DNA of 64,000 nt from Aquabacterium sp. CECT 9606 (GTDB lineage: Bacteria; Pseudomonadota; Gammaproteobacteria; Burkholderiales; Burkholderiaceae_C). The notes under the pieces were generated by a model. It was given only the letters and a program-made list of their open reading frames with translations. It was not told the DNA's origin and did not search any database. Position numbers and translations under genes: made by a program. Below, in pieces: positions 8,163 to 17,658 of the stretch (within the stretch, counting starts at the first letter, position 1; each line of letters begins with the position of its first letter). Location of the stretch: NCBI RefSeq assembly GCF_918741295.1, contig NZ_CAKKNB010000003.1:746668-810667 (forward strand), given 5' to 3'.

Positions 8163-10802
8163 ATGGCCCAGCCCCAAAAGCTTCGACTGGAAATACCCCT
8201 CCTGCTCCCCGCCTTGCCGCAAATCAAAGATCACTGCGTGACCCGGTTGATAGATTCACTTGAGGCCCGTGATGGCATCGCCACCGCTCATGTGGCCGAC
8301 GCCGTGTCCGGCGCGCCGCCAGAGTTGTGCATCCACTACGACCCGAGCATCATCTCGCTGGGCAAAGTCCAGGACATCGCGCGCGCCGCAGGTGCGGAAC
8401 TCACGGACCGCTTCGGCCACCTGCTGTTGCGCATGGAAGCGATGCATGTCCGCGCCGCCAGAAGCCTGACGGCCAAGTTGCAGGCCCTGCAAGGCGTCGT
8501 CGAGGCCGAGGCCAATGCCACCGGCACGATCCGCCTCGAATTCGATCGCCGGCAAGTCCAGGAAGGCGCACTGCGCTCGACGCTATCGGCCATGGGCATC
8601 GCGGCCGAAACGCGCCCGGCGAAGGCGATGGTGCCTACTGGCCAGCCTTTGGCAACGCCAACGGGACAGCGTCCCGATCACGCCAAGCCCAATGCGGATG
8701 GCCCATCCGACCACGCTGCTCATGAGCAGGGTTGCGACCACGGCCACGACCATAGCGATGAGGCGCATGGGAAAGATGCGCACGGCGAGCATGCAGGCCA
8801 CGAACATGCGCATACCGGCGGCGTCTTCGGAGAAAAGTCCGAACTGATTTTCGCACTGCTGGCCGGGGCGCTGCTGTTGGCCGGTTGGTTGTTGCAGTGG
8901 CAGAAGCTGGCCAGCGGGGCCGTGAGCACGGCCTGCTTTGTGCTGGCCTACGCCTTCGGTGGCTACTTCACGCTGCGCGAGGCCATCGACAACATGAAGG
9001 CCAAACGCTTCGAGATCGACACGCTGATGCTGGTGGCCGCAGTCGGCGCGGCGGCCCTGGGCCAGTGGCTCGAAGGTGCTTTGCTGCTCTTCCTCTTCAG
9101 CCTGGGTCACTCGCTGGAGCACTACGCCATGGGCCGAGCCCGGCGGGCGATCGAGGCCTTGGCCAAACTCGCGCCAGAGACCGCCTTGGTCCGACGCGAT
9201 GGCAAAACAGAAGAAGTGCCCGTGGCCCAACTACAGGTGGGCGACACAGTCATCGTCCGCCCCAACGAGCGCCTGCCCGCCGATGGGTTCGTGGTGGTGG
9301 GTCAAAGCAGCGTCAACCAGGCCCCTGTGACTGGGGAGAGCGTGCCCGTGGACAAACGGGCCGTGGAGGACGCACAAGCAGCCCTGCAAGGCTTCGACAA
9401 GCTGCCGCCTCAGCACCGTGTCTTTGCCGGCACGATCAACGGCCCTGGCGTCCTCGAAGTGATGGTCGCTCGGCAAGCCAGCGAATCGACCATGGCACGG
9501 GTCGTCAAGCTGGTGACCGAAGCGGAGACTCAACGCTCGCCTACGCAGAACTTCACCGAGAAATTCGAGCGAATCTTTGTTCCTCTGGTACTTCTCCTCG
9601 TGGGCGTCTTGCTGTTCGCATGGGTCGTCGTAGATGAGCCGTTCTCGGCGAGCTTTTACCGCGCGATGGCCGTGCTGGTGGCCGCCAGCCCCTGCGCCCT
9701 GGCCATCTCTGTGCCGAGCGCTGTCTTGAGCGGTGTGGCGCGCGCAGGCCGGGGCGGTGTCCTGATCAAAGGGGGTGGACCACTGGAAAACCTAGGCACG
9801 CTCACGGCCATCGCGTTTGACAAGACCGGCACGCTCACGGAAGGCAAGCCGAAATTGACCGATGTGATCGTGGCCCAGGGCATCGACGAGAAAGAACTGC
9901 TGGCGGTGGCGCTCGGCGTCGAAGAACACAGCGATCACCCTCTGGCGGCCGCCGTGGTGAACGGTGCCAAGGAGCGGCTGGGCGACGCACACCAGGCGCT
10001 CGACGTCCAAGGACTGGAGAGCATCACGGGCCGGGGGGTCAAGGCCCGCATTGGCGCCGATGAGGTCTACATCGGCAAGCCAATCCTGTTTGACGAACTC
10101 AAAGGCGAGGCAGTTCCGGCCGACGTGCAGGCGGCCAACGAACGGCTGGTGGCCGACGGCCGGACCACCATGATCGTTCGCCATGGCGCACGTTACCTGG
10201 GCGTGCTGGGCATGATGGACACGCCACGGCCCGTGGCCGCTCAGGTGATGCGCGAGTTGCAGAAGTTGGGCATCAAGCGCCTGGTGATGATCTCGGGCGA
10301 CAACCAGAAGGTGGCCGAGTCGGTCGCCAAGAGCGTCGGCCTGACGGAGGCGCGTGGCGACCTGATGCCCGAGGACAAGGTCACCACCATCAAGGAATTG
10401 CGCGCGAGCGCCGGTAAGGTCGCGATGGTGGGCGACGGCGTCAACGACGCTCCGGCCATGGCCAACGCCACCGTCGGCATCGCCATGGGCGCGGCCGGAT
10501 CGGATGTCGCGCTGGAAACCGCCGATGTCGCACTCATGTCCGACGATCTGGCTCAACTGCCCTTTGCCGTGGGTTTGTCGCGCCAGACCAGCCGCATCAT
10601 CCGCCAGAACCTGTGGGTCAGCCTGGGCGTGGTCGCCGTGCTGATCCCGGCGACGATCCTCGGCCTTAAAATGGGGGCGGCGGTGCTGTTCCACGAAGGC
10701 TCGACACTGCTCGTCGTCGTCAATGCCCTGCGTCTGCTCGCATTCAAACGACCAGAATCGCTGGAGCCGACCCCAGCCAAATCGTCGGCGCCTAAGCTGT
10801 GA
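8163..10802 (+). CDS. P1B-4-type heavy-metal P-type ATPase (CzcP-like)
   Basis: This is an 879-residue metal-pumping ATPase. An N-terminal HMA-like part is followed by a histidine-rich linker (HAAHEQGCDHGHDHSDEAHG, about residues 188-225), eight TM segments, the phosphorylation motif DKTGT (Asp553) and the hinge GDGVNDAPA. The TM4 metal motif is Ser-Pro-Cys (residues 509-511) instead of Cys-Pro-Cys, and TM8 carries HEGST (from His844). This SPC plus HEG(S/T) combination defines the P1B-4 group (CzcP, CtpD, CoaT), which exports Zn, Co, Cd or Fe. The start at 8163 is chosen over 8100 because it opens the conserved N-terminus. Confidence 0.88.
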   Translation: MAQPQKLRLEIPLLLPALPQIKDHCVTRLIDSLEARDGIATAHVADAVSGAPPELCIHYDPSIISLGKVQDIARAAGAELTDRFGHLLLRMEAMHVRAARSLTAKLQALQGVVEAEANATGTIRLEFDRRQVQEGALRSTLSAMGIAAETRPAKAMVPTGQPLATPTGQRPDHAKPNADGPSDHAAHEQGCDHGHDHSDEAHGKDAHGEHAGHEHAHTGGVFGEKSELIFALLAGALLLAGWLLQWQKLASGAVSTACFVLAYAFGGYFTLREAIDNMKAKRFEIDTLMLVAAVGAAALGQWLEGALLLFLFSLGHSLEHYAMGRARRAIEALAKLAPETALVRRDGKTEEVPVAQLQVGDTVIVRPNERLPADGFVVVGQSSVNQAPVTGESVPVDKRAVEDAQAALQGFDKLPPQHRVFAGTINGPGVLEVMVARQASESTMARVVKLVTEAETQRSPTQNFTEKFERIFVPLVLLLVGVLLFAWVVVDEPFSASFYRAMAVLVAASPCALAISVPSAVLSGVARAGRGGVLIKGGGPLENLGTLTAIAFDKTGTLTEGKPKLTDVIVAQGIDEKELLAVALGVEEHSDHPLAAAVVNGAKERLGDAHQALDVQGLESITGRGVKARIGADEVYIGKPILFDELKGEAVPADVQAANERLVADGRTTMIVRHGARYLGVLGMMDTPRPVAAQVMRELQKLGIKRLVMISGDNQKVAESVAKSVGLTEARGDLMPEDKVTTIKELRASAGKVAMVGDGVNDAPAMANATVGIAMGAAGSDVALETADVALMSDDLAQLPFAVGLSRQTSRIIRQNLWVSLGVVAVLIPATILGLKMGAAVLFHEGSTLLVVVNALRLLAFKRPESLEPTPAKSSAPKL

Positions 10803-10826
10803 CATTCCACCTCCACAGGAGTTCAC

Positions 10827-11297
10827 GTGAAGATCGGTGATCTTGCCCACCAGACCCACACCCAGGTAGAGACGATCCGCTTTTACGAGCGCGAAGGTCT
10901 GCTGCCCGAGCCCGCGCGCACCGCCACCAACTACCGCATCTACGACGCCCAGCATGTGGCGCGGCTTGCCTTCATCCGGCATTGCCGCTCGCTAGACATG
11001 GCCCTGGGTGAAATCAGGGTGCTGCTCAAATTGCAAGACGCGCCCGCACAGAGTTGTGACGAGGTCAACCGTGTGCTGGATGAACACATCGGCCACGTGG
11101 CCCAGCGGATCGACGAGTTGAAGTCCCTGAAGGCGCAACTGACGGCACTGCGATCCCAATGTGGGCAAGCACAAGATACCGCCCGTTGTGGGATCCTGAA
11201 GGGGCTCAGCCAAGGAGGCTCGACCTCCGCGCCCCATGCTCACCAGCATCTGGCGTCAACGCACGGCCGCCTTCAAACCAAGGCGCGCAGCCCTTGA
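10827..11297 (+). CDS. cadR: MerR-family Cd(II)/Pb(II)-responsive regulator (CadR/PbrR type)
   Basis: This is a 156-residue regulator. An N-terminal MerR winged helix (MKIGDLAHQTHTQVETIRFY) is followed by a dimerisation helix and metal-site cysteines at 77, 112 and 121, close to the Cys77/112/119 set of CadR and PbrR. The tail contains HAHQH. It follows the P-type ATPase gene by 24 bp in the same direction, an unusual position for a regulator that normally reads divergently from its target. The 3' end overlaps the convergent rcnA-like gene by 25 bp. It probably activates the ATPase or neighbouring efflux genes. Confidence 0.85.
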   Translation: MKIGDLAHQTHTQVETIRFYEREGLLPEPARTATNYRIYDAQHVARLAFIRHCRSLDMALGEIRVLLKLQDAPAQSCDEVNRVLDEHIGHVAQRIDELKSLKAQLTALRSQCGQAQDTARCGILKGLSQGGSTSAPHAHQHLASTHGRLQTKARSP

Positions 11298-12385
11298 TAC
11301 CCAACATACAGTCCCACCAGCACGATCAAGGCGCTTGAAAAGTAAGGCGCCTTTCGGGCGAAGTCACCAAAACCGCTCCAGCGCTTTGACACATGCTTCA
11401 CGCTCAAGGCGGCCACGATGCCGGAGAAGACCATCGTCAACGCCAAGCCAATACTGAAGCACAGCACCAGCGTTGCGCCAAGGGCGATCTTTTTCAGTTG
11501 CAGGCACAGCAGCAGCACCGTGATGGAAGCGGGACAGGGAATCAAGCCTCCTGTCAAGCCGAACATGATGATCTGGCCGGTGCTTACTTCACGGCCAGCA
11601 AAGCGGTTGCGGACATCGTTGGCATGGGCCAGTTCGTGTGGGTCCTGGTAGCCTACTGTGGCCACGTCCAGCCCCTCGCCGCCCCGTGCGGGCTCATGAT
11701 GATGATGCGCATGTTCGGCAAACCTCACGTCATAGTCGTGGCTGTGGTGCCCATGCCCCAGCTTCAGCCGGGCGACAAACTCATGGGGCTCGGGAATCTC
11801 CTGCACCGACTCCACGAAACCGCCTCGCTGCTCGAAGGTGAAAGTCTGGCTGCTACCGTCCGGACGCAACGTTTCGATGTGAACCTGATCAGCGGCCCAG
11901 GCGTGGCCCTGCTGCCCCTCGCGGTAGAGGCGAAAGCGTGGTGGAACGCCAGCCTCGAAGACCTCCAAGCGGACCACCCCATGCCCCGTTTCGATGTGCT
12001 TGACCTCGTCATGAGGGTGATCGTGTTCATGGGCCTGGGCGGCCTGCTGGTTTTGCCAGGTTCGCCAGACCATCCACGCGGCCACGCCAATGATGAGGAC
12101 GGCCGACGCCACCTGGAAATAGGGCTCGGTGGCTTGTGCATCCAAGTTGCGCCCGAAATACATGCCAGCAAGGGCCACCACCCACACGACAGCCGTGTGC
12201 GAAAGGGTCGCCGACAAACCCAACAGCACGGCTTGCGTGACGGTTCCGCGAATGGCCACGACGAAAGCGGCCATCATCGTCTTGGAGTGGCCCGGTTCAA
12301 GGCCATGCAAAGCGCCCAACAAGATGGCACTGGGGACAAACAGCCAGGCGTTGCCTTGCTGCAAGAGCGTGGAAAATTCGGTCAT
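11273..12385 (-). CDS. RcnA/NicO-type nickel-cobalt efflux permease
   Basis: This is a 370-residue membrane protein of the NicO/RcnA family. The first TM block contains LLGALHGLEPGHSKTM. It is followed by a long histidine-rich cytoplasmic loop (HEHDHPHDE and HAHHHHEPARGG) and a second TM block with GLTGGLIPCPASITVLLLC. Such proteins export Ni(II) and Co(II). It is longer than E. coli RcnA because of an extended metal-binding loop with a beta-rich insert (about residues 125-215). It lies 14 bp downstream of the RcnR-like repressor gene and is presumably derepressed with it. Confidence 0.85.
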   Translation of the reverse strand: MTEFSTLLQQGNAWLFVPSAILLGALHGLEPGHSKTMMAAFVVAIRGTVTQAVLLGLSATLSHTAVVWVVALAGMYFGRNLDAQATEPYFQVASAVLIIGVAAWMVWRTWQNQQAAQAHEHDHPHDEVKHIETGHGVVRLEVFEAGVPPRFRLYREGQQGHAWAADQVHIETLRPDGSSQTFTFEQRGGFVESVQEIPEPHEFVARLKLGHGHHSHDYDVRFAEHAHHHHEPARGGEGLDVATVGYQDPHELAHANDVRNRFAGREVSTGQIIMFGLTGGLIPCPASITVLLLCLQLKKIALGATLVLCFSIGLALTMVFSGIVAALSVKHVSKRWSGFGDFARKAPYFSSALIVLVGLYVGYQGLRALV

Positions 12386-12399
12386 GGGAAAGCGCTCGT

Positions 12400-12669
12400 T
12401 TACAGGTACTTGGTGATGGCCTTGAACTCACGGATCGTGTCAGTCGCGTTTCGCGTGCCATCGCGCACGGCATGCTCAAGGCAATGGTCGATATGGTCGT
12501 GCACCAAGGCCTTCTTGGCGTTGCCGACAGCGCTCTCGACGGCTTGGAGTTGCTGGGCGATGTCCAGGCAGGCGCGCCCATCTTCGATCATGGCGATGAT
12601 GCTTTTAAGGTGCCCCTCGGCACGCTTGAGTCGCTTGATGATGTCCGGGTGCGAGGCATGGGTCGTCAT
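12400..12669 (-). CDS. RcnR/FrmR-family metal-sensing repressor
   Basis: This is an 89-residue all-helical protein of the DUF156 (RcnR/CsoR/FrmR) family. It begins MTTHASHPDIIKRLKRAEGH and contains ACLDIAQQLQAVESAV and ALVHDHIDHCLEHAV. The N-terminal His, the Cys in ACLDI and the HDHIDH histidines correspond to the Ni/Co ligand set of RcnR-like sensors. It is the first gene of a two-gene operon with the RcnA-like exporter. A perfect inverted repeat lies six bases upstream of its start codon and is the obvious operator. Confidence 0.85.
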   Translation of the reverse strand: MTTHASHPDIIKRLKRAEGHLKSIIAMIEDGRACLDIAQQLQAVESAVGNAKKALVHDHIDHCLEHAVRDGTRNATDTIREFKAITKYL

Positions 12670-12674
12670 GATTT

Positions 12675-12695
12675 ATATCCTATCCAGTAGGATAT
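12675..12695 (-). promoter_or_regulatory. Operator for the RcnR-like repressor
   Basis: The perfect inverted repeat ATATCCTA-TCCAG-TAGGATAT (8-bp arms, 5-bp centre) sits directly before the repressor start codon. Members of this repressor family bind such short palindromes over the promoter or leader of their own operon. Autoregulation is inferred from position. Confidence 0.65.
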
Positions 12696-12876
12696 GATCG
12701 TACCTGCAAATTCGCAAAGTCAGAAACTTGACGTCTCCCCCAAGGCGCTGATGCACACAAGCTTGCGTAAGCAGCACGAACACCGGTCAAATTCAACTCA
12801 GCACCAGGCCTGTCTGGCATACACTGGCCCGTCTCCGACCAAGCGATTCGACATCAACAGCTAAGCTAACTCGCTC

Positions 12877-13329
12877 ATGTCTCACGCCTCACACCGTCTT
12901 GCCATTTCACGCCGCCGCACCGGCGGAGTGGGCAGCGCATGGTGGTTTGCGCGCTGGCTGCTGGTGCTGGTACTGATGCTGGATCACGTGAGTGCGCCTT
13001 TTCACCACCACCAACATGATGGCGGCGGCGGGCAGTTTGAAGCCGTCGCGGCGCATGAGGCGCTGGACGAGGGCGATGTGCACGCAGAGGAACACGACCA
13101 TCTGCCATCGCATTCCGCGATGGCCATCCGGGTCGATCCGGCTCGGCTGGGCCAGCTTCCGGCGGTCGACCTTGCCGGGGCATGGGTCACCGTCAATGCA
13201 ACGGTCCAATTGCTGGCAATACTCGCTGAACCGCAGCCTGAGCACTGGCTTGCTGATCGATCAAGACCCGATTTCCGCTCCCACCGAAGTCTGCCGCCTG
13301 CCGGCCGGGCTCCGCCACTCCACGCCTGA
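12877..13329 (+). CDS. Small His-rich exported or membrane-anchored protein before the second RND operon
   Basis: This is a 150-residue protein with a hydrophobic segment (WWFARWLLVLVLMLDHV, about residues 27-43), then HHHQHDGGGG and HAEEHDHLPSH metal-ligand clusters. The C-terminus SLPPAGRAPPLHA resembles short DUF2946-like metal-cluster proteins. It precedes the adaptor gene just as czcI precedes czcC in the first cluster, so it is probably the CzcI counterpart. The exact family is not established. An internal start nearer the hydrophobic segment is possible. Confidence 0.55.
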   Translation: MSHASHRLAISRRRTGGVGSAWWFARWLLVLVLMLDHVSAPFHHHQHDGGGGQFEAVAAHEALDEGDVHAEEHDHLPSHSAMAIRVDPARLGQLPAVDLAGAWVTVNATVQLLAILAEPQPEHWLADRSRPDFRSHRSLPPAGRAPPLHA

Positions 13330-13405
13330 GATGCCCTCTTAGCGCCCCCTTGCGCTTGTCTCAGTCCTGCCCCGCATCGGGTGCGGGCATTCGTGGAGCT
13401 CTTTT

Positions 13406-14545
13406 ATGCATCGCCTTTTGTCTCGGCGCGCGCCTGGTCGCGTCGCCCCTGCGCTCGTTCTTTGCGCATTCTTCGCCATGATCGCGCCAGTCCAGGCTGC
13501 CGATGAATTTGCGGTCACCCCCGCACAGATGCAGGGCTTAGGCATCACATTGCAACGCCTCGAACAGCCAAGCGACATACGGGGTCAGGCTTATCCCGCC
13601 CGCGTCGTGCTGCCACCATCCCAAGAGCAAGTGGTCAGCGCGCCACTGGCCGGGCTGGTGGATCGCGTCCTGGTCGGCGAGAACGACGCTGTCAAGAGCG
13701 GCCAGCCCCTGCTGCGCCTGATCAGCCCAGAACTGGGCGAGTTGCAACTCAAGCTGATGGAAGCGGCAAGCAAGAGCCGTCTGTCGCAGAAAACCATGCA
13801 GCGCGAGCGGACCTTGTTCGCCGACGGCATCATCCCGGAGCGGCGCGTACAAGAGGCCGAGGGGGCCGCAGAGGAAGACCGGGCGCGCCTGCAGCAAGCC
13901 GAGGCCGCGCTGAGGCTGGCGGGCCTGGACTCCGGCAGCATCCGCAAGATCGCTGCGGGCGGAACGCTGCAGGACGGCCTGACTGTGTACGCCAAGGCGG
14001 CCGGCACGGTGCTGTCGCTGGCCGTGAAATCGGGCCAGCGCGTGGCACAGGCCGACGCCCTTCTACGCGTCGCCGACCCCCGGCTATTGTGGCTCGACAT
14101 CCAGGTCCCCGCTGACCGCCGAACGCAGGTCGACATCAAGGGCGGACAGATCACCGTGGTCGATCGAGATGCCACGGCTACCCCGCTGAGTGTGGGCACC
14201 ATGGTCAGCGAAAACCAGACTGTCATTCTGCGCGCCCAGGTCAACAAGGGCGCCACTCTGCTGCATCCCGGTGAATACGTCCAGGCGCAGGTGCCCTTCG
14301 CCAAGGCCTCGGGCACAGACATGCCCAGCTGGCCGGTGCCGGTTCAATCGGTGGTGCGCCAGGGCGACAAGGCCTACGTCTTCGTTCGCACCGCCAAGGG
14401 CTTTCTGGCGCAGCAAGTCACGGTTTTGAACAGCGCTGGCACCTCAGTGCAGGTGCAGGGGCCCCTCAAACCGGGACAGGATCTCGCCGTGACTTCGGTC
14501 ATCGCGCTCAAGGCCGCCTGGCTTGGCAAAAGCGGGAGCAACTAA
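13406..14545 (+). CDS. RND periplasmic adaptor subunit of the second metal pump
   Basis: This is a 379-residue membrane-fusion protein with a cleavable signal peptide (about residues 1-31, ending PVQAA). It has the adaptor barrel-sandwich (QEQVVSAPLAGLVDRVLVGENDAV), a helical hairpin (LMEAASKSRLSQKTMQRERT) and a C-terminal beta domain. It lacks the lipobox of the first CzcB and resembles CusB/NccB-like adaptors. The stop codon overlaps the start of the pump gene by one base, so the two are coupled. It should bridge the pump to the TolC-like protein encoded at 17950. Confidence 0.82.
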   Translation: MHRLLSRRAPGRVAPALVLCAFFAMIAPVQAADEFAVTPAQMQGLGITLQRLEQPSDIRGQAYPARVVLPPSQEQVVSAPLAGLVDRVLVGENDAVKSGQPLLRLISPELGELQLKLMEAASKSRLSQKTMQRERTLFADGIIPERRVQEAEGAAEEDRARLQQAEAALRLAGLDSGSIRKIAAGGTLQDGLTVYAKAAGTVLSLAVKSGQRVAQADALLRVADPRLLWLDIQVPADRRTQVDIKGGQITVVDRDATATPLSVGTMVSENQTVILRAQVNKGATLLHPGEYVQAQVPFAKASGTDMPSWPVPVQSVVRQGDKAYVFVRTAKGFLAQQVTVLNSAGTSVQVQGPLKPGQDLAVTSVIALKAAWLGKSGSN

Positions 14546-17500
14546 TGCTGACCCGCCTGGTTCAATTCGCGCTGTCCCAGCGCCTGTTCGTCATGCTCGC
14601 CGCCGCCTTGCTGGCCGGAGCCGGTTGGTATGCCTTCCGCAACCTGCCTATCGACGCCTTTCCCGACGTGTCGAGCACACAAGTCAAGGTCATCATGAAA
14701 GCGCCGGGCATGACGCCCGAGGAGATCGAGAGCCGCATCGCCATTCCAATCGAGGTCGAGATGCTCGGCATCCCCCAGCAGCGCATCCTGCGCTCCGTCT
14801 CCAAATACGGGCTGGTCGATGTCACCGTTGATTTCAATGATGGCACCGACATCTACTGGGCCCGCCAACAGGTGGCCGAGCGATTGTCGAACATCATCGC
14901 CGACTTGCCCGGCGGCATCAGCGGTGGCATGGCGCCCATCACGACCCCACTGGGTGAGATGTTCATGTTCACCGTGGAAGCCGAAGGCATGTCGTTGGAG
15001 GAAAAGCGCAACTTGCTCGACTGGGTAATCCGCCCGGCCTTGCGTGGCGTGGCGGGCGTGGCTGATGTGAATGCGCTGGGCGGCAAGGTCCACAGTTTCG
15101 AGGTCGTGCCTGATGCAGCCAAACTGGCGGCTGTGGGATTGTCCACCGCCAAGCTCAAGGCGGCGATCGAGTCGAACAACCGCAACGACGGCGCTGGCCG
15201 CCTGGGCGAAGGCGACGAGGTGCTGCTGGTTCGCAGCGAAGGCAGCGTGAAAACGAAGGACGATCTGCGCGCCATCATCGTCAACAGCAAGGACGGGCAC
15301 ACGGTCCGCCTGGCCGATGTCGCCACGGTGCGCGATGGGTCGGTGACGCGCTACGGCGTGGTCACTCAAGACGGACGCGGTGAAGCCGTGGAAGGGTTGG
15401 TGCTCGGCTTGGCCGGGGCCAACGCGCAGAAGGTCGTCGATGGGGTCACGCGCAAACTCGACGAGATCAAACCGGCCCTGCCCAAGGGGGTCGAACTCAA
15501 GGTGTTCTACAACCGCGCGGGGTTGGTTGAAAAAGCCGTCGGCACGGTCTCGAAGGCCCTGATGGAAGCCACATTGATCGTGCTGGTGCTGCTGGGCGCT
15601 TTTCTGGGCAATGTGCGCGCCGCCGTGGCCGTGGCCGTCGTGCTGCCCCTCGCGGCGCTGGGCACCTTCATCATGATGCAGCTGGCGGGCATGTCGGCCA
15701 ACCTGATGAGCCTGGGAGGACTGGCGATTGCGCTGGGCATGCTGGTGGACGCTGCTGTCGTGGTGGTCGAAAACATCGTGCAACACGTCAGCCATGACAA
15801 CAGCAAGGCCAGGTTGCCTCTTTTGCATGTGGTGTTCCGCGCGGTGCGTGAGGTGACGGTGCCGGTTGCCGCGGGCATTCTGATCATCATCACGGTATTT
15901 CTGCCTTTGCTGACACTGCAGGGCCTGGAGGGCAAGTTCTTCGTGCCTGTGGCAATGACCATCGTCTTCGCCCTGATCAGCTCGCTGGTGCTTTCTCTCA
16001 CCGTCATTCCGGTCCTGTCCTCCTTCCTGCTCAAGAAGGTCTCGCACGAAGAGCCCTGGCTGCCACGCAAGCTGTTGAAAGCCTACGAGCCAACACTCGA
16101 CTGGGCACTGCGCCACCAGACAGTCGTCTTCATCGTGGCGGGCGTGATGCTCGCTGCCGCCGCAGTGGTCTACACCTTCGTCGGCAAGACCTTCCTGCCT
16201 GAAATGGACGAAGGCGACATCATCGTGGGCATCGAGAAGCTGCCTTCTGTGAGCCTGGAGCAGACCGCCGCGCTCGACCTGAAGATCCATCAGGCCTTGA
16301 TGAAAAACATCCCGGAGATCACCGGGGTGGTGGCGCGTGCCGGGTCCGACGAAATCGGCCTCGACCCGATGGGGCTGAACCAGACCGACACCTTCCTGGT
16401 GCTAAAGCCGCGCGCTGAATGGAAGCTGGCCAACAAGGAAGCCTTGATCGCCAAGATCCGCACCGTGCTGGACGAAATGCCAGGCATCAGCTACAGCTTC
16501 ACCCAGCCGATCGACATGCGGGTGTCAGAGATGATCATCGGCGTGCGCGGCGATGTGGCGATCAAGATTTTCGGGCCCGACCTTAAAACCTTGAATGAGT
16601 TGTCCAGCCAAGTCGAAGCGGTGATGAAGAAGGTGCCCGGCAGCCAGGATGTGTACACCGTAGAAAACGACGGAGTACAGTACTTGCGGGTGGTCGTCGA
16701 CCGGCTCGTGGCGGGCCGCTACGGGCTCTCGGTAGAAGACGTGCAGGACGCCCTGAGGGTGCAGATCGAAGGCCAGCGAGCCGGCACGGTGATCGATGGC
16801 AACCGGCGCATCCCCATCGTGCTACGCGGCGCTGACGCGGTGAAGGTCTCGCCTGCCGAGTTTGCCTCGTTGAGCATCATGTCGGCGGACGGCCAGAGCG
16901 TGCCGCTGCAGACGCTGGCCAAACTGGAGCGCGAAACCGGCCCGGTCAAGATCGACCGCGAGATGGGCAGTCGCTATGGCGTGGTCATCGCCAACGTCAC
17001 CGGCCGGGACCTGGTCGGCTTCGTCGGTGATGCAAAGGCCAGTGTGGCGGCGGCGGTGAAGCTGCCAATCGGCTACACGATCACCTGGGGCGGGCAATTC
17101 GAGAACCAGCAACGCGCGGCGGCACGCCTGGCCCTCGTTGTACCACTGGCCATCGGCTTCATCTTCCTGATCCTGTTTTCCACTTTCGGCTCGGTACGCC
17201 AGGCCTTGCTGGTGCTCAGCAACATCCCTTTCGCGCTCGTCGGCGGCATCGTGGCGCTGTGGGTCACAGGCGAGTATCTGTCGGTGCCAGCCTCGGTCGG
17301 GTTCATCGCGCTGCTGGGCATTGCGGTGCTCAACGGCGTCGTGCTGGTCAGCTACTTCAACCAGTTGCATGCCGAAGGCCTGTCGCCGGCGGACTGCGTG
17401 ACCGAAGGGGCCAAGCGGCGACTGCGGCCCGTGCTGATGACAGCATCGATCACGGCTTTCGGGCTGATCCCGCTTCTGTTCGCCACGGGACCGGGCTCGG

Positions 17501-17658
17501 AGATCCAACGGCCCCTGGCAATCGTCGTGATCGGCGGGCTCATCAGCGCCACTGCGCTAACGCTGATCCTGCTGCCCATCCTCTACCTGCGCTTCGCGCA
17601 TGCGAAGGCCCAAACCGACCCCAGCGCGCAAAACGCGACGGAGCTGAACCATGTCTAA
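14545..17658 (+). CDS. Second heavy-metal RND transporter (HME family)
   Basis: This is a 1037-residue HME-RND pump (N-terminal LPIDAFPDVSSTQVKVI) with two periplasmic loops and about 12 TM segments. The TM4 relay reads GGLAIALGMLVDAAVVVVEN with Asp402 and Glu409. Like the first pump it lacks the leading Asp of classic CzcA, and its DAA signature differs from the DGA of the first pump. The two paralogues are therefore from different HME subgroups and probably differ in substrate. The end overlaps the DUF3240 gene by 8 bp. Confidence 0.86.
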   Translation: MLTRLVQFALSQRLFVMLAAALLAGAGWYAFRNLPIDAFPDVSSTQVKVIMKAPGMTPEEIESRIAIPIEVEMLGIPQQRILRSVSKYGLVDVTVDFNDGTDIYWARQQVAERLSNIIADLPGGISGGMAPITTPLGEMFMFTVEAEGMSLEEKRNLLDWVIRPALRGVAGVADVNALGGKVHSFEVVPDAAKLAAVGLSTAKLKAAIESNNRNDGAGRLGEGDEVLLVRSEGSVKTKDDLRAIIVNSKDGHTVRLADVATVRDGSVTRYGVVTQDGRGEAVEGLVLGLAGANAQKVVDGVTRKLDEIKPALPKGVELKVFYNRAGLVEKAVGTVSKALMEATLIVLVLLGAFLGNVRAAVAVAVVLPLAALGTFIMMQLAGMSANLMSLGGLAIALGMLVDAAVVVVENIVQHVSHDNSKARLPLLHVVFRAVREVTVPVAAGILIIITVFLPLLTLQGLEGKFFVPVAMTIVFALISSLVLSLTVIPVLSSFLLKKVSHEEPWLPRKLLKAYEPTLDWALRHQTVVFIVAGVMLAAAAVVYTFVGKTFLPEMDEGDIIVGIEKLPSVSLEQTAALDLKIHQALMKNIPEITGVVARAGSDEIGLDPMGLNQTDTFLVLKPRAEWKLANKEALIAKIRTVLDEMPGISYSFTQPIDMRVSEMIIGVRGDVAIKIFGPDLKTLNELSSQVEAVMKKVPGSQDVYTVENDGVQYLRVVVDRLVAGRYGLSVEDVQDALRVQIEGQRAGTVIDGNRRIPIVLRGADAVKVSPAEFASLSIMSADGQSVPLQTLAKLERETGPVKIDREMGSRYGVVIANVTGRDLVGFVGDAKASVAAAVKLPIGYTITWGGQFENQQRAAARLALVVPLAIGFIFLILFSTFGSVRQALLVLSNIPFALVGGIVALWVTGEYLSVPASVGFIALLGIAVLNGVVLVSYFNQLHAEGLSPADCVTEGAKRRLRPVLMTASITAFGLIPLLFATGPGSEIQRPLAIVVIGGLISATALTLILLPILYLRFAHAKAQTDPSAQNATELNHV

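Noticed and set aside
11393-12697. 434-residue plus-strand ORF
   Set aside because: It is the antisense shadow of the rcnA/rcnR-like genes, whose minus-strand products are clear family members.
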